From Methylobacterium radiotolerans JCM 2831 (lineage in GTDB: Bacteria > Pseudomonadota > Alphaproteobacteria > Rhizobiales > Beijerinckiaceae): 64,000 nt of DNA. Position 1 is the first letter of the stretch, and the number at the start of each line of letters is the position of its first letter. The position numbers were made by a program, and so were the translations under genes. Of the stretch, positions 52,925-63,606 are shown in pieces. The stretch lies in contig NC_010505.1 in NCBI RefSeq assembly GCF_000019725.1, positions 4,511,001 through 4,575,000 on the forward strand, in the 5' to 3' direction. Below the pieces are notes generated by a model, which was given only the letters and a program-made list of their open reading frames with translations, was not told where the DNA came from and ran no database searches.

Positions 52925-54451
52925 TCAGTCGGTCTCGCCGTCCAGTCCTAGCCAGTGGCGGCCGTCGCGGGCGAGCAGAGCGTCGGCCTCCGTCGGGCCG
53001 GCGCTGCCCGCGGGATAGAATGTCACCTCCGCCTGCGGCCAGCCCTTGAGCAGGGGATCGACCGCCGCCCAGCCGGCCTCGATGTTGTCGGCGCGCTGGA
53101 ACAGCGTCGCGTCGCCGGTCATGCAATCGTAGAGCAGCGTCTCGTAGCCGACATTCGGCCGGTCGGCGAAGAAGTCCTTGTAGCGGAAGCCGGAGCGCAC
53201 CCGGCCGATCTTCATCTGCGGCCCCGGCACCTTGACGTTGAACTCGGTGCCGACCCCGTGATCGGGATCGATCTGGATCCGCATCACGGTGGGCCCGAGG
53301 TCGGCCGTGGGCGTGTCCTCGAACATCTTGAACGGCGCCGGCTTGAACAGCACGGCGATCTCGGTGCGTCGCCCGGTCATGCGCTTGCCGGTGCGGACGT
53401 AGAACGGCACCCCGGCCCAGCGCCAGTTCTCGATGTTGAGCTTCAGGGCGATGTAGGTCTCGGTGACCGAATCCTTCGCGACGTGCGGCTCGTCCCGGTA
53501 GGCGGGCACGTCGCGCCCCTCCGAGGTGCCGGCCGTGTACTGGCCGCGCACCGCGTCCTCCGGCGGGATCGGCTTCACGGCCTCGGCGAGCTTGGCCTTC
53601 TCGGTGCGCACGGCCTCCGCGTCGAAGGAGTTCGGCGGCTCCATGGCGACCATGCAGAGCAGCTGGAACATGTGGTTCGGCACCATGTCGCGCAGCGCCC
53701 CGGTCGGCTCGTAGAAGCCGCCCCGCTCCTCGACGCCGACGGTCTCGGCCGCCGTGATCTGGATGCTGTCGATGTATTCCCGCCGCCAGACCGGCTCCAG
53801 CAGGCCGTTGGCGAAGCGGAACGCCATGATCGACTGAACGGTCTCCTTACCCAGGAAGTGGTCGATCCGGTAGAACTGGCTCTCGTCGCCCTGGCGGAGG
53901 ATGCGGGCGTTCAGCTCCCGGGCCGAGGCCAGATCGGAGCCGAACGGCTTCTCGATGACGACGCGGCGGAACGTTCCGCCCTCCTGCTTCAGCAGGCCGG
54001 CCTGCCCGAGCCCGTCCACGATCGTCCCGAAGAAGCGCGCCGCCACCGCGCAGTAGAACACCGCGCTGCCGGTGACCCGCTGCTTCACGGCCGCGTAGGT
54101 CTCGGGCTTCTCGAAATCGCCCTTCAGGTAGTGGAGCCGGTCCCGGATGAAATCCCAGCTCTTCGGGTCGATGTGGTCGGCGTGGAACTCCGAGGTCGGG
54201 TCCTTGCTGAACGCCTCCAGGGTCTGGGTGAGATTCTCGCGGAGCGACTCGTCGGTACCGTCATTGTGATCGATGCCGAGGATCGAGAAGCCCTCGGACA
54301 GGAGGCCCGCCCCCGCGAGGTTGTAGAGCGAGGGCATCAGCAGGCGCTTGGTCAGGTCGCCGCCGGCCCCGAAGATCACCAGCGTGCAGGGCGGCGCCGG
54401 CTGCGTGCCGCAAGCTGCCGTGTCCTTGAGGGCTGTCGTCGGCTCGGCCAT
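52925..54451 (-). CDS. zwf: Glucose-6-phosphate 1-dehydrogenase
   Basis: A 508-residue enzyme oxidising glucose 6-phosphate to 6-phosphogluconolactone. The coenzyme-binding loop is FGAGGDLTKRLLMPSL, the active site is FYRIDHFLGKETVQ with the catalytic His just after, EKPFG precedes it, and substrate-binding VRTGKRM and GYETLLYDCMTGD are present. Length and order are standard. The start ATG at 54451 gives MAEPTTALKD. No pgl or gnd gene is adjacent, and the flanks carry two gene remnants, so it seems to sit at a rearranged spot. Confidence 0.96.
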   Translation of the reverse strand: MAEPTTALKDTAACGTQPAPPCTLVIFGAGGDLTKRLLMPSLYNLAGAGLLSEGFSILGIDHNDGTDESLRENLTQTLEAFSKDPTSEFHADHIDPKSWDFIRDRLHYLKGDFEKPETYAAVKQRVTGSAVFYCAVAARFFGTIVDGLGQAGLLKQEGGTFRRVVIEKPFGSDLASARELNARILRQGDESQFYRIDHFLGKETVQSIMAFRFANGLLEPVWRREYIDSIQITAAETVGVEERGGFYEPTGALRDMVPNHMFQLLCMVAMEPPNSFDAEAVRTEKAKLAEAVKPIPPEDAVRGQYTAGTSEGRDVPAYRDEPHVAKDSVTETYIALKLNIENWRWAGVPFYVRTGKRMTGRRTEIAVLFKPAPFKMFEDTPTADLGPTVMRIQIDPDHGVGTEFNVKVPGPQMKIGRVRSGFRYKDFFADRPNVGYETLLYDCMTGDATLFQRADNIEAGWAAVDPLLKGWPQAEVTFYPAGSAGPTEADALLARDGRHWLGLDGETD

Positions 54452-54567
54452 CCCTGACTCCCGTGTGACTGCGGTGCAGCAAACCGGCCTGACAACCCGC
54501 CGCGGCGGGGCCCGTTCCGGTGCCCCTCGGGCTATGCCGCGCCGAGTCTAGGATCAAGGAACCCCGC

Positions 54568-55003
54568 ACGCATACCCTCTCCGTCGAGCCCTGGGCGCAC
54601 AGCCACGCCTTCCCGGGTGACCGGCACGATCTGCCACGCCGCCGGACCGGGGCGGTCGCCGCGCGCGGCCGTCGCGAGATTGGCGGGGATCGTCGGCGGC
54701 GCGTGCCTCGGCTCGATGGCCCTGGGGCCGACGGCTGGCGCTTGTCGACCCGCGCGCCGGTGCTGGGCATCGCGGCGCTCGCCTACCACCTCGCCCGGCG
54801 CCACGCGGACGATCGCCGCTTCGGCATCGGCAGGTTCGGCGACCTGGCGCCTTCGCCAGCGCCCTGCTGATCGGCGCCGAGAGCCTCGACCGGCTGCGGC
54901 ACACGGTGACGATCGGCTTCGATCAGGCGATCCCGATCGCGGTCCCGGGGCTCGCCGCGAACCTCGCGAGCGTCCGGCCGCTGCACGATGACCACGGTCA
55001 CCG
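54568..55003 (+). pseudogene. dmeF: Decayed DmeF-type cation diffusion facilitator (Co/Ni exporter)
   Basis: Fragments of one CDF protein appear in order in different plus-strand frames. SVEPWAHSHAFPGDRHDL comes first (54580-54633), then IVGGACLGSMALG (about 54685-54725), then ADGWRLSTRAPVLGIAALAY and LARRHADDRRFGIGRFGDLA (to about 54850). FASALLIGAESLDRL and GFDQAIPIAVPGLAANLASV follow, with DDHGH at the end. This is the DmeF N-terminal half. The expected ATG-CAT start is ACG-CAT at 54568, frames are broken several times and the C-terminal half is absent. It was not recent, as several frameshifts have accumulated. Confidence 0.75.
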
Positions 55004-55063
55004 CTCAGGACGAGGGTGCGGGTTGGACGCTCCGGGCCGCACCATCACGCGGCCCGCCGGCCG

Positions 55064-56599
55064 CTACTCGTCGGGGCGGACGGCCTGGCCGCCGCGGTCG
55101 ATCGGCAGGCTCGGACCCTTCAGCTCGGAATCGCTCGGCAGGGCGCGCACGTCCCAGCCGCCGCCGAGTGCCCGGATCAGCGTGACCGCCGCGGTGAAGC
55201 GGCTCAGCCGCACTTGGAGGGCGTTGACCTCGTTGTTCACGAGCAGGTTCTGGGCGGTCACCACCGTGGTGAAGTTCTGGGTACCGGCCCGGTACTCGTT
55301 GAGCGTGATCTCCACGGCCTTGCGCGACAGGTCCACCGCGGTGTCCTGGGCCCGCTGCTGCTGGCCGAGGATACGCACGGCCGCCATCTGGTTCTCGACC
55401 TCCGCGAAGGCGGCCAGCACCACCTGCCGGTAATTGGCCACCGCCGAGTCGTAGCCGGCCTCGGCCGAGCGCAGGGCCGCCGTGCGGGCGCCGCCGTCGA
55501 ACAGCACCTCGCTGCCGGAGGCCGCCACCGACCAGACTTGGTTGGCCGCCGAGAGCAGGCCATTGCGGGTCGCTCCCGAGATGCCGCCCTGGGCCGAGAT
55601 CGTCACGGTGGGGAAGAAGGCCGCCACCGCGACGCCGATGCGCTCGCTCTGCGCCTGGACGAGGCGCTCGGCCTGGGCCACGTCGGGGCGCCGCTCCAGC
55701 AGGTCGCCGGGGATGCCCACCGGCACGCCCGGCGGGTTGCGCGGGATGCCGGCCACCGGGATCGACACCTCCGAGGGCGGGCGCCCGATCAGCGTGGCGA
55801 TGGCGTTGACGTACTGCACCCGGGTCAGCCGCACCGCGATGGCCTGGGCCTCGATGGTCTGCACCTGGGTCTGCGCGGTGATCACGTCGGAGCGCGCCGC
55901 CACGCCGGCGGCGTACTGGTTCTCGGTGATCGCCAGGGTTCTCTTGAAGTTCTCGACATTCTCGTCGAGCACCTTCTGGAGGGAGTCGGCGTAGCGCACC
56001 GTCAGGTAATCGGCCGCGATCTCGGCCTGGATACTCAGCCGGGTCAGCGCGATCGTGGCGGCGTCGGACTGCGCCAGGGCCGCCTCGCTCTCGATGGTAC
56101 GGCGGGTGCCGCCGAACAGGTCGAGCTCCCAGCTTGCCTGGCCCAGCAGCGACACGTTGGTGCGCGTGGCGGTGCCGCTGCCGGTCCGGGTGATGCTCGG
56201 CGCGCCGATCACGGTCGGGTACAGGGCGGCCTGCGCGGAGGCGACGAGCGCCCGGGCCTGCCGGTAATTCGCCACCGCCTGCCGGAGGGACTGGTTGTCG
56301 ACGTCGACGAGGCGGATCAGGCGGTCGAGAGCCGGATCCTTGAACACCCGCCACCAGTCGCCGCGCTCGACGGCGTCGCTCGGCCGGGCCTCGCGCCAGC
56401 CCTTCCTGCGCGCCGCGACGTAGGCCGGGCTGTCCTCCCGGACGCCGCCCTGCTTGTAGGCGAGCGGTGTCTCCACGGAGGGCCGGGTGTAGTCGGGCCC
56501 GACCACGCAGCCGGTCATGAGGGGGGCGGCGAGGAGCAGGGCGGCGAGGGCGTGAAGCCGACGATCGGTCGCAAGCGCGCCGCCCGTCCCGAACCCCAT
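55064..56599 (-). CDS. RND efflux outer-membrane factor, NodT family lipoprotein
   Basis: A 511-residue TolC-like channel. The signal sequence ends in the lipobox LMTGC, and VVGPDYTRPSVETPLAY is the classic start of NodT/OprM proteins. Two outer-membrane-efflux repeats follow (DWWRVFKDPALDRLI; ...GVAVAAFFPTVTISAQGG, LFDGGARTAAL, EYRAGTQNFTTVVTAQ). The ATG at 56599 gives a normal lipoprotein signal. A longer in-frame start at 56770 overlaps the mdtC stop (TGATG) and would add 57 residues encoded by the parS site and repeat R1 before the signal. It closes the mdtABC-type operon. Confidence 0.9.
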   Translation of the reverse strand: MGFGTGGALATDRRLHALAALLLAAPLMTGCVVGPDYTRPSVETPLAYKQGGVREDSPAYVAARRKGWREARPSDAVERGDWWRVFKDPALDRLIRLVDVDNQSLRQAVANYRQARALVASAQAALYPTVIGAPSITRTGSGTATRTNVSLLGQASWELDLFGGTRRTIESEAALAQSDAATIALTRLSIQAEIAADYLTVRYADSLQKVLDENVENFKRTLAITENQYAAGVAARSDVITAQTQVQTIEAQAIAVRLTRVQYVNAIATLIGRPPSEVSIPVAGIPRNPPGVPVGIPGDLLERRPDVAQAERLVQAQSERIGVAVAAFFPTVTISAQGGISGATRNGLLSAANQVWSVAASGSEVLFDGGARTAALRSAEAGYDSAVANYRQVVLAAFAEVENQMAAVRILGQQQRAQDTAVDLSRKAVEITLNEYRAGTQNFTTVVTAQNLLVNNEVNALQVRLSRFTAAVTLIRALGGGWDVRALPSDSELKGPSLPIDRGGQAVRPDE

Positions 56600-56704
56600 C
56601 CGGAGGTGCCGAAGCGTGGCGGAGGCCTCGAAAGAGCCTCCCGGCAGGCCGCGCGATCCCCGCAGGCCTCCTTCGAGGCCGCGACGCAGCACCTCGGGAC
56701 GAGG
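56599..56704. repeat. Dispersed palindromic repeat R1, copy next to the outer-membrane factor
   Basis: CCGGAGGTGCCGAAGCGTGG...GGAGGCCTCGAAAGAG and the inverted CTCCTTCGAGGCCGCGACGC...CACCTCGGGA match the repeat at 44253-44358. It lies at the start codon of the lipoprotein and within the longer alternative reading frame. Confidence 0.72.
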
Positions 56705-56746
56705 ACGCGGATCGGACGGACCCTCGGGTACGCCCGGCCCCGCGGC

Positions 56747-56762
56747 TGTTTCACGTGAAACC
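56747..56762. other. parS centromere site (ParB-binding)
   Basis: TGTTTCACGTGAAACC contains the perfect 14-bp palindrome GTTTCACGTGAAAC (56748-56761). It matches 15 of 16 positions of the chromosomal parS consensus TGTTTCACGTGAAACA. parS sites usually cluster near the replication origin and are bound by ParB for chromosome segregation. It is 18 kb from the candidate origin at 38.4-38.9 kb. No second copy was found in the window and parAB are not here. Confidence 0.8.
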
Positions 56763-56769
56763 TTAACCA

Positions 56770-59700
56770 TCACTCTCCGGCCGGCAGCGCCGCTTCTCCG
56801 CCCCGCCCGGCGCGCCGACGCCGGTTGAGCACCCTGTGCCGGAGGCGATCGAGGGTGAGGTAGACGACGGGGGTGGTGTAGAGGGTCAGGATCTGGCTCA
56901 CAATCAGCCCGCCGACGATGGCGATGCCCAGCGGGCGGCGCAGCTCCGCGCCCTCGCCGTTGGCGAGGATCAGCGGCACGGCACCCAGCATGGCGGCCAG
57001 CGTCGTCATCATGATCGGCCGGAAGCGCAGGAGACAGGCCTCCCGGATCGCGTCCACGGGATTCGCCGCCCGGGTCCGCTCGGCGTCGATCGCCACGTCG
57101 ATCATCATGATCGCGTTCTTCTTCACGATGCCGATGAGCAGGAACACCGCGATCAGCGCGATGATGGTGAAGTCGGTGCCCGTCACCAGCAGGGCCAGCA
57201 CCGCGCCGACGCCGGCCGACGGCAGGGTCGAGAGGATCGTCAGAGGGTGCACGAAGCTCTCGTAGAGGATCCCCAGCACCGCGTAGACCGCCAGGATCGC
57301 CGCCAGGATCAGCAGCGGCTGGCGCGACGCGGAGGCGACGTAGTTCTTGGCCGCGCCGGCATACTCGCCGTGGATCGTGGCGGGCAGCTGAAGGGACGCC
57401 ATGGCCCGGTCGATGGCGGCGGTCGCGTCCGACAGGCTCTTGCCCGGGGCGAGGTTGAACGAGATCGTGGTGGCCACGAACAGGCCCTGATGGCTCACCT
57501 GCACGGGGGCGCTGCCGGGCTCGATCCGCGCGAAGGCCGAGAGCGGCACCATCGTCTCCTTGGCGGCCGAGACCGGCGCGCTCGACGAGGCGCCGCCCTT
57601 GCTCGCCGCGATGGCGTTCGCGGAGGCGTTGCGGGCCGAGTCGGACGCGATGGCGGCGGCGTTCGAGGCGGTGTCGGCCGTGCTGGCGGAGGCGGCCGCC
57701 GCCGCGGCGGCGCCGGAGCCGCCGGAACTCCCGGAGCCGCCCACCGCTCCGGAGCCCGTGGCGACACCGGTCGCGGCGCTCGCCGACGACCCGCTGCCCG
57801 GGCTGCTGGTGCCGGTCGCCGCGTTCGTGTTGACGGTCCCGCCCGCCGCCACCGTGCCGGCGACCGCGTTGGTGGTGGCCGAGCCCGGCGCGTTGCCGCC
57901 CGAGGTCGAGACGTAGATCTGCTTGAGCGTCTCCGGCGTCTCCAGGTAGCGCGGCGCGATCTCCATCACGACGTGGTACTGGTTCAGCGGGTTGTAGATC
58001 GTCGAGACCTGGCGCTGCCCGAAGGCGTCGTAGAGGGTGTTGTCGATCTTGTTCGGCGTGATGCCGTAGCGGAACGCGGTCGCCCGGTCGATCACGACCC
58101 GGCTCTCCAGACCGCCCTCCTGCTGGTCCGAGGTCACGTCCGCGAAGGTCGGGTCCTTCTGCAGGGCCGCGACCAGCTTCGGGGCGGCGGCGAACAGCTC
58201 CTCGGCGGTGTCCCCCTGGAGGGTGTACTGGTACTGGGCGAAGCTCTGGCGGCCGCCCATCTGCAGGTCCTGGCGCGGGAAGACGTAGAGGCGCGCGCCC
58301 GCGACCTGCGCGAGCTTCGGCCGCAGCCGCGCCATCACGGCCGAGATCGGCGCCCGCTCGTTGAGCGGCTTCAGGCCGACGAAGACGTTGGCCGAGTTGG
58401 TGCCGCGGCCGCCCGTGAAGCCGACGACGCTCTCGACCGCCGGATCCGCCCCGACGATCGCGGTCGCCTGCGTGAGCTTCTTCTCCATCGACTGGAACGA
58501 GATGCGCTGGTCGGCCTGGATGCCGCCCATCATCTGCCCGGTATCCTGCTCGGGAAAGAAGCCCTTCGGGACGATGATGTAGAGGTAGACGTTGAGCCCG
58601 ACCGTGGCGAGCAGGCTCAGCAGGACGAGGCGCGGATGGGCGAGCGCCACCTCCAGCGTCCGCGCGTAGGCGCCGAGCAGCCGGGCGAAGCCGCCCTCCA
58701 GGATCCGGATCAGCAGGTTCGGCCGGCGGCCGGCCGGCGGTTCGCCATTGGGACCATGCCCCTCGGCCCGGAGCAGCCGGGCACACATCATCGGCGTGGT
58801 CGTGAGCGAGAGCACCAAGGAAATCAGGATCGACAGCGACAGGGTCACCGAAAATTCCTGGAAGATGCGGCCGACGAGGCCGCCCATCAGCAGGATCGGC
58901 AGGAACACCGCGATGAGCGACAGGCTCATCGAGATCACCGTGAAGCCGACCTCCCGGGCGCCGATCAGCGCCGCCTGGAGCCGGGGCTTGCCCTCCTCGA
59001 TGTGCCGCTGGACGTTCTCCAGCACCACGATGGCGTCGTCGACCACGAAGCCGGTGCCGATGATCAGCGCGGTGAGTGACAGGATGTTGAGCGAGTAGCC
59101 GAGCAGGTACATCGCCGAGAAGGTGCCGACGATCGAGATCGGCACGGCGACCGCCGGGATCAGCGTGGCCCGCCAGGAGCGCAGGAAGCCGTACACCACC
59201 AGGATCACGAGGCCGACCGCCACCAGCAGGGTCTCCTCGGTGGCCGAGAGTGAGGCGCGGATCGTGGCGCTGCGGTCGCCGGTGAGCTTGATGTCGATGC
59301 CGCCGGGCAGGGACGCGGTGATCTGCGGCAGGGCCTCCTTCACGGCCTTGATGGTCTCGACCACGTTGGCGCCGGGCTGCTTGTAGACGAACAGCAGCAC
59401 GCCGGGCTTGCCGTTGACGATGCCGAGGTTGCGCTTGTCCTCGACCCCGTCGAGCACCTGCCCGACATCGGTGAGCTTCACCGCGGCGCCGTTGCGGTAG
59501 GCCACGATGATGTCGCGGTAATCGGCGGCCTTGCGGCCCTGGTCGTTGGCGTAGAGCTGGTAGCGGCGGTCGCCCGCGTCGATCTCGCCCTTGGGCGAGT
59601 TGGCGTTGGCCGAGGCGAGCGCGGCGCGGATGCCCTCGAGGCCGATGCCGTAGTTGAACAGGGCCGTGGGATCGAGCTCGACCCGCACCGCCGGCAGGGA

Positions 59701-60240
59701 CGAGCCGCCGATATCGACGTTGCCGACGCCCGGCAGCTGCGACAGCTTCTGCTGCACCACGGTGGCGGCGGAATCGTAGACCTGGCCGCGGGTCAGGGTC
59801 TCCGAGGTCATGCCGAGGATGATGATCGGCGTGTCGGCGGGGTTGAATTTCCGGTAGGTCGGGTTCTGCCGGAGCGAGGCCGGCAGGTCGGCGCGGGCCG
59901 CGTTGATGGCGGCCTGGACGTCGCGGGCCGCGCCGTCGATGTCGCGGTTCAGGCCGAACAGCAGCACGATCCGGGTCGAGCCGAGGGAGTTCGTGGACGT
60001 CATCTCGTTGACGTCCGCGATGGCGCCGAGCCGCCGTTCGAGCGGCGCCGCCACCGTGGTGGCCATGGTGTCGGGCGAGGCGCCGGCCATCTGCGCCTGG
60101 ACGAGGATGACCGGGAAGTCGATCTGCGGCAGCGGCGCCACCGGCAGCTTCAGGAAGGCGAACAGCCCGGCGAGCAGCACGCCGATGGTGAGCAGCGTGG
60201 TCGCCACCGGCCGCCGGATGAACGGCTCGGAGATGTTCAC
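56770..60240 (-). CDS. mdtC: RND multidrug transporter permease, MdtC-like
   Basis: A 1,156-residue inner-membrane pump subunit. It begins [20 protein letters not shown] from a GTG at 60240 that overlaps the stop of the mdtB-like gene. It has twelve membrane helices, two large periplasmic loops and the typical [15 protein letters not shown] segment carrying the proton-relay Asp residues. The usual length is about 1,030 residues. The extra ~115 residues are one Ala/Ser/Gly/Thr-rich low-complexity insert (about 57565-57912) in the second periplasmic loop, just before [15 protein letters not shown]. It should work with MdtB and MdtA. Confidence 0.93.
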   Translation of the reverse strand: MNISEPFIRRPVATTLLTIGVLLAGLFAFLKLPVAPLPQIDFPVILVQAQMAGASPDTMATTVAAPLERRLGAIADVNEMTSTNSLGSTRIVLLFGLNRDIDGAARDVQAAINAARADLPASLRQNPTYRKFNPADTPIIILGMTSETLTRGQVYDSAATVVQQKLSQLPGVGNVDIGGSSLPAVRVELDPTALFNYGIGLEGIRAALASANANSPKGEIDAGDRRYQLYANDQGRKAADYRDIIVAYRNGAAVKLTDVGQVLDGVEDKRNLGIVNGKPGVLLFVYKQPGANVVETIKAVKEALPQITASLPGGIDIKLTGDRSATIRASLSATEETLLVAVGLVILVVYGFLRSWRATLIPAVAVPISIVGTFSAMYLLGYSLNILSLTALIIGTGFVVDDAIVVLENVQRHIEEGKPRLQAALIGAREVGFTVISMSLSLIAVFLPILLMGGLVGRIFQEFSVTLSLSILISLVLSLTTTPMMCARLLRAEGHGPNGEPPAGRRPNLLIRILEGGFARLLGAYARTLEVALAHPRLVLLSLLATVGLNVYLYIIVPKGFFPEQDTGQMMGGIQADQRISFQSMEKKLTQATAIVGADPAVESVVGFTGGRGTNSANVFVGLKPLNERAPISAVMARLRPKLAQVAGARLYVFPRQDLQMGGRQSFAQYQYTLQGDTAEELFAAAPKLVAALQKDPTFADVTSDQQEGGLESRVVIDRATAFRYGITPNKIDNTLYDAFGQRQVSTIYNPLNQYHVVMEIAPRYLETPETLKQIYVSTSGGNAPGSATTNAVAGTVAAGGTVNTNAATGTSSPGSGSSASAATGVATGSGAVGGSGSSGGSGAAAAAAASASTADTASNAAAIASDSARNASANAIAASKGGASSSAPVSAAKETMVPLSAFARIEPGSAPVQVSHQGLFVATTISFNLAPGKSLSDATAAIDRAMASLQLPATIHGEYAGAAKNYVASASRQPLLILAAILAVYAVLGILYESFVHPLTILSTLPSAGVGAVLALLVTGTDFTIIALIAVFLLIGIVKKNAIMMIDVAIDAERTRAANPVDAIREACLLRFRPIMMTTLAAMLGAVPLILANGEGAELRRPLGIAIVGGLIVSQILTLYTTPVVYLTLDRLRHRVLNRRRRAGRGGEAALPAGE
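57565..57912 (-). other. Low-complexity Ala/Ser/Gly insert within the MdtC-like permease
   Basis: Between [13 protein letters not shown] and [10 protein letters not shown] the protein is built almost entirely of A, S, G and T, with poly-Ala runs (GAAAAAAAS). The homologous MdtB-like subunit at 60237 has no insert here. It lies in the periplasmic docking region. Confidence 0.8.
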
Positions 60241-63200
60241 GGCAGCGCCTCGCCGCCCGCCAGATCCGGCCCCCGCCGCCCCGAGATCCGCCGCTCCAGC
60301 CGGTCGAACGCCAGGTAGATCACCGGCGTCGTGAACAGCGTCAGCACCTGGCTGACGATCAGGCCGCCCGCGATGCAGATGCCGAGCGGCTGGCGCAGCT
60401 CCGAGCCGACGCCGGTGCCCAGGATCAGCGGCACCGCGGCGAACAAAGCCGCCAGCGTCGTCATCAGGATCGGCCGGAAGCGTAAGAGGCAGGCCTGGAA
60501 GATCGCCTCGCGGGGCTCCAGCCCGTCCTCGCGCTCCGCCTGGAGCGCGAAGTCGATCATCATGATGGCGTTCTTCTTCACGATGCCGATCAGCAGCACG
60601 ATGCCGATCACCGCGATGATGTCGAGCGACAGCCCGAACAGCATCAGGCCGAGCAGCGCCCCGATGCCCGCCGACGGCAGGGTCGAGAGGATCGTGATCG
60701 GGTGGATGAAGCTCTCGTAGAGCACGCCCAGCACGATGTAGACCGTGACGATCGCGGCGAGCACCAGGAACAGCTCGTTGCCGAGCGCCGACTGGAAGGC
60801 GAAGACCGAGCCCTGCGGCACCACCCGGAATGAGGGCGGCAGGCCGATCTCGGCCTTGACCTTGTCGATCGCCTCGACCGCCTGGCCGAGCGCCGCGCCG
60901 GGGGCGAGGTTGAACGACACGGTGGTGGCCGGGAACTGGCCGAGATGCGAGATCAGCAGCGGCGCCCGCCGCTCGCTGATCCGCGCCACAGCCGAGAGCG
61001 GCACCTGCCCGTTGGTCGCCGTGGACGAGGGCAGGTAGATCGCGTCGAGGCTGCGGAGCGTCGTGTGCAGCTTCGGGTCGGCTTCCAGGATCACCCGGTA
61101 CTGGTTGGACTGGGTGAAGATCGTCGAGATGATCCGCTGCCCGAAGGCGTCGTAGAGGGCGTTGTCGATGGTCGCCGGGGTGATGCCGTAGCGGCCGGCG
61201 GTGGGCCGGTCGATGGTCACGTAGGCGGCGAGCCCCTGGCCCTGGTGGTCGCTCGCCACGTCGGTGACCACGGGCGACTTCGCCAGCGCCTCGGTGAAGC
61301 GCGGCACCCAGGTCTCGAAATCGTCGATGTTCGGGCTCTCGAGGATCACCTGGTACTGGGTCGCCGAGACCGCGGTGTCGATGGTCAGGTCCTGGACCGG
61401 CTGCATGTAGAGCCGCATGCCGGGCTGGTTCGCGGCGGCCGCCGAGATCCGCCGGATGATCGCGCTGGCCGTCGCGCTGCGCTCCTCCCGGGGCTTGAGG
61501 TTGATCAGCATCCGGCCGGAATTGAGCGTGACGTTCTGGCCGTCGACGCCGATGAACGAGGACAGGCTCGCCACGTCCGGGTCCTTGAGGACGATCTCGG
61601 CCATCCGCTGCTGGCGCTCGGCCATGGCGGCGTAGGAGACCGACTGGTCGGCCTGGGTGATGCCCTGGATCACGCCCGTGTCCTGCACGGGGAAGAAGCC
61701 CTTCGGGATCACCGCGAACAGGTAGATCGTGAGCCCGAGCGTGCCGAGCGCCACCAGCAGCGTCAGGCCCTGGTGGTTCAGGACGACCCGCAGGGAGCGG
61801 CCGTAGGACTCGATCGTGCCGTCGACGGCGCGCCGGCCGAGGCGGGAGAGGACGCCCTCGCGGCGGCGGTGACCGGCTTCCGGGACGTGCTTCAGGAGCC
61901 GCGCGCACAGCATCGGCACCAGCGTCAGCGAGACCACCGCCGAGATGACGATCGTGGCCGCCAGCGTGATGGCGAATTCGTGGAACAGCCGCCCGACCAC
62001 GTCGCCCATGAACAGGAGCGGGATCAGCACGGCGATCAGCGAGACGGTCAGCGAGATGATGGTGAAGCCGATCTCGCGGGAGCCCTTGAGGGCCGCCTCC
62101 AGGGGCGAGTCGCCGGCCTCCACGTGGCGGGCGATGTTCTCGATCACCACGATGGCGTCGTCGACCACGAAGCCGGTGGCGATGGTGAGCGCCATCAGCG
62201 ACAGGTTGTCGAGGGAGAAGCCGTACAGGTCCATCACCGACAGGGCGCCGACCAGCGACAGGGGCACCGACAGGCTCGGGATCAGGGTCGCCGACAGGCT
62301 GCGCAGGAACAGGAAGATCACCAGCACCACGAGGGCGATGGCGAGGCCGAGCTCGAACTGCACGTCCTCCACGGAGGCGCGGATCGTGGTGGTCCGGTCG
62401 GTGAGCGGCGCCACCGCCACGGCGGCCGGCAGGCTCGCCTGGAGCTGGGGCAGCAGCGCCTTGATCTTGTCGACGGTCGCGATGACGTTGGCGCCCGGCT
62501 GGCGCTGGATGTTGAGGATCACCGCCGGCGTCGCGTCGGCCCAGGCGCCGAGCTTGGTGTTCTCCGGCCCCTCGACCACGTCGGCCACCTCCGAGAGCAT
62601 CACCGGGGCGCCGTTGCGGTAGGCGATGATCGCCGCGTCGTAGGCCTTCGGGTCGCGGATCTGGTCGTTGGCATTGATCGCGTAGGACTGCTTCGGCCCG
62701 TCGATCGTGCCCTTCGGCGTGTTGACGTTGAGGTTGGTGATGGTGGTGCGCAGGTCGTCGATGTTGAGCCCGTAGGCGGCGAGCGCCCGCGCGTTGAACC
62801 GCACCCGCACGGCCGGGCGCTGGCCGCCCGAGATGCTCACGAGGCCGACGCCCGCCACCTGGCTGATCTTCTGGGCCAGCCGCGACTCGGCGAGGTCGCG
62901 CACCTGGGTGAGCGGCAGGGTCTTGGAGGTCAGCGCCAGCGTCAGCACCGGCGCGTCGGCCGGGTTGACCTTGGCGTAGATCGGCGGCGCCGGCAGGTCG
63001 GAGGGCAGGAGGTTGCCGGCGGCGTTGATCGCCGCCTGGACCTGCTGCTCGGCGATGTCGAGCGGCAGGTCCAGGCTGAACTGCAGGGTGATGACCGACG
63101 CCCCCGCGGAGGATTGCGAGGTCATCTGGTTGAGGTTGGCGAGCTGGCCGAACTGCCGCTCCAGCGGCGCCGTCACCGAGGAGGTCATCACCTCCGGGCT

Positions 63201-63362
63201 GGCGCCGGGATAGAAGGTCTGGACCTGGATCGTCGGGTAATCGACCGCCGGCAGCGCCGAGACCGGCAGGTTCAGGTACGACACGCCGCCGACGATCAGG
63301 ATCGCCAGCATCAAGAGCGTCGTGGCGACCGGGCGGAGGATGAAGAGGCGGGACGGGTTCAT
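60237..63362 (-). CDS. mdtB: RND multidrug transporter permease, MdtB-like
   Basis: A 1,041-residue permease starting [20 protein letters not shown], the hallmark opening of Mdt[35 protein letters not shown] (helix 4 proton-relay aspartates) and the C-terminal [15 protein letters not shown] are all in place. With MdtC it forms a mixed trimer that exports bile-salt-like compounds and drugs using proton flux. Its stop overlaps the mdtC GTG (GTGA). The gene is separated from the membrane-fusion gene by a 244-bp gap that carries a repeat. Confidence 0.95.
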   Translation of the reverse strand: MNPSRLFILRPVATTLLMLAILIVGGVSYLNLPVSALPAVDYPTIQVQTFYPGASPEVMTSSVTAPLERQFGQLANLNQMTSQSSAGASVITLQFSLDLPLDIAEQQVQAAINAAGNLLPSDLPAPPIYAKVNPADAPVLTLALTSKTLPLTQVRDLAESRLAQKISQVAGVGLVSISGGQRPAVRVRFNARALAAYGLNIDDLRTTITNLNVNTPKGTIDGPKQSYAINANDQIRDPKAYDAAIIAYRNGAPVMLSEVADVVEGPENTKLGAWADATPAVILNIQRQPGANVIATVDKIKALLPQLQASLPAAVAVAPLTDRTTTIRASVEDVQFELGLAIALVVLVIFLFLRSLSATLIPSLSVPLSLVGALSVMDLYGFSLDNLSLMALTIATGFVVDDAIVVIENIARHVEAGDSPLEAALKGSREIGFTIISLTVSLIAVLIPLLFMGDVVGRLFHEFAITLAATIVISAVVSLTLVPMLCARLLKHVPEAGHRRREGVLSRLGRRAVDGTIESYGRSLRVVLNHQGLTLLVALGTLGLTIYLFAVIPKGFFPVQDTGVIQGITQADQSVSYAAMAERQQRMAEIVLKDPDVASLSSFIGVDGQNVTLNSGRMLINLKPREERSATASAIIRRISAAAANQPGMRLYMQPVQDLTIDTAVSATQYQVILESPNIDDFETWVPRFTEALAKSPVVTDVASDHQGQGLAAYVTIDRPTAGRYGITPATIDNALYDAFGQRIISTIFTQSNQYRVILEADPKLHTTLRSLDAIYLPSSTATNGQVPLSAVARISERRAPLLISHLGQFPATTVSFNLAPGAALGQAVEAIDKVKAEIGLPPSFRVVPQGSVFAFQSALGNELFLVLAAIVTVYIVLGVLYESFIHPITILSTLPSAGIGALLGLMLFGLSLDIIAVIGIVLLIGIVKKNAIMMIDFALQAEREDGLEPREAIFQACLLRFRPILMTTLAALFAAVPLILGTGVGSELRQPLGICIAGGLIVSQVLTLFTTPVIYLAFDRLERRISGRRGPDLAGGEALP

Positions 63363-63376
63363 GGACGCGCCGCCTT

Positions 63377-63580
63377 TTTCCCCTCTCCCCACGGGCGGGG
63401 AGAGGCCTGCAGGCACCTTGTCGTGCCTGCGGGAAGCGGAGGCGAAACCGCAGCGGCGGTGAGGGGGTGCCGCAGGATGAGGCTCTTACGGCCAAGCCCC
63501 CTCACCTTCGGCTGCCGCCTCGCTCCGGCGACGACGAGGTCGCCGGAGCCCTCTCCCCGCGTGCGGGGAGAGGGGGGGAA
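63377..63580. repeat. Intergenic inverted-repeat element between mdtA and mdtB (R3)
   Basis: CCCTCTCCCCACGGGCGGGG near 63381 and CCCTCTCCCCGCGTGCGGGG near 63550 are hairpin-forming elements of one type, with further GGTGAGGGGGTGCCGCAGG and CCCCCTCACCTTCGGCTGCC pieces in between forming inverted arms. It fills most of the 63363-63606 gap, and no gene is seen. Confidence 0.6.
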
Positions 63581-63606
63581 GCCGCACACGCGCGCGGCCA
63601 ATCCCC

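Noticed and set aside
55064..58786. A 1,240-codon frame suggesting a fusion upstream of the outer-membrane factor
   Set aside because: Everything before the lipoprotein signal is an out-of-frame reading of mdtC; only the part from 56599 (or at most 56770) is plausible.
56770..63495. A single 2,241-codon frame suggesting a fused RND pump
   Set aside because: The first half in that frame is nonsense. MdtB is in another frame (60237-63362) and MdtC begins at the GTG at 60240 with an overlapping stop/start.
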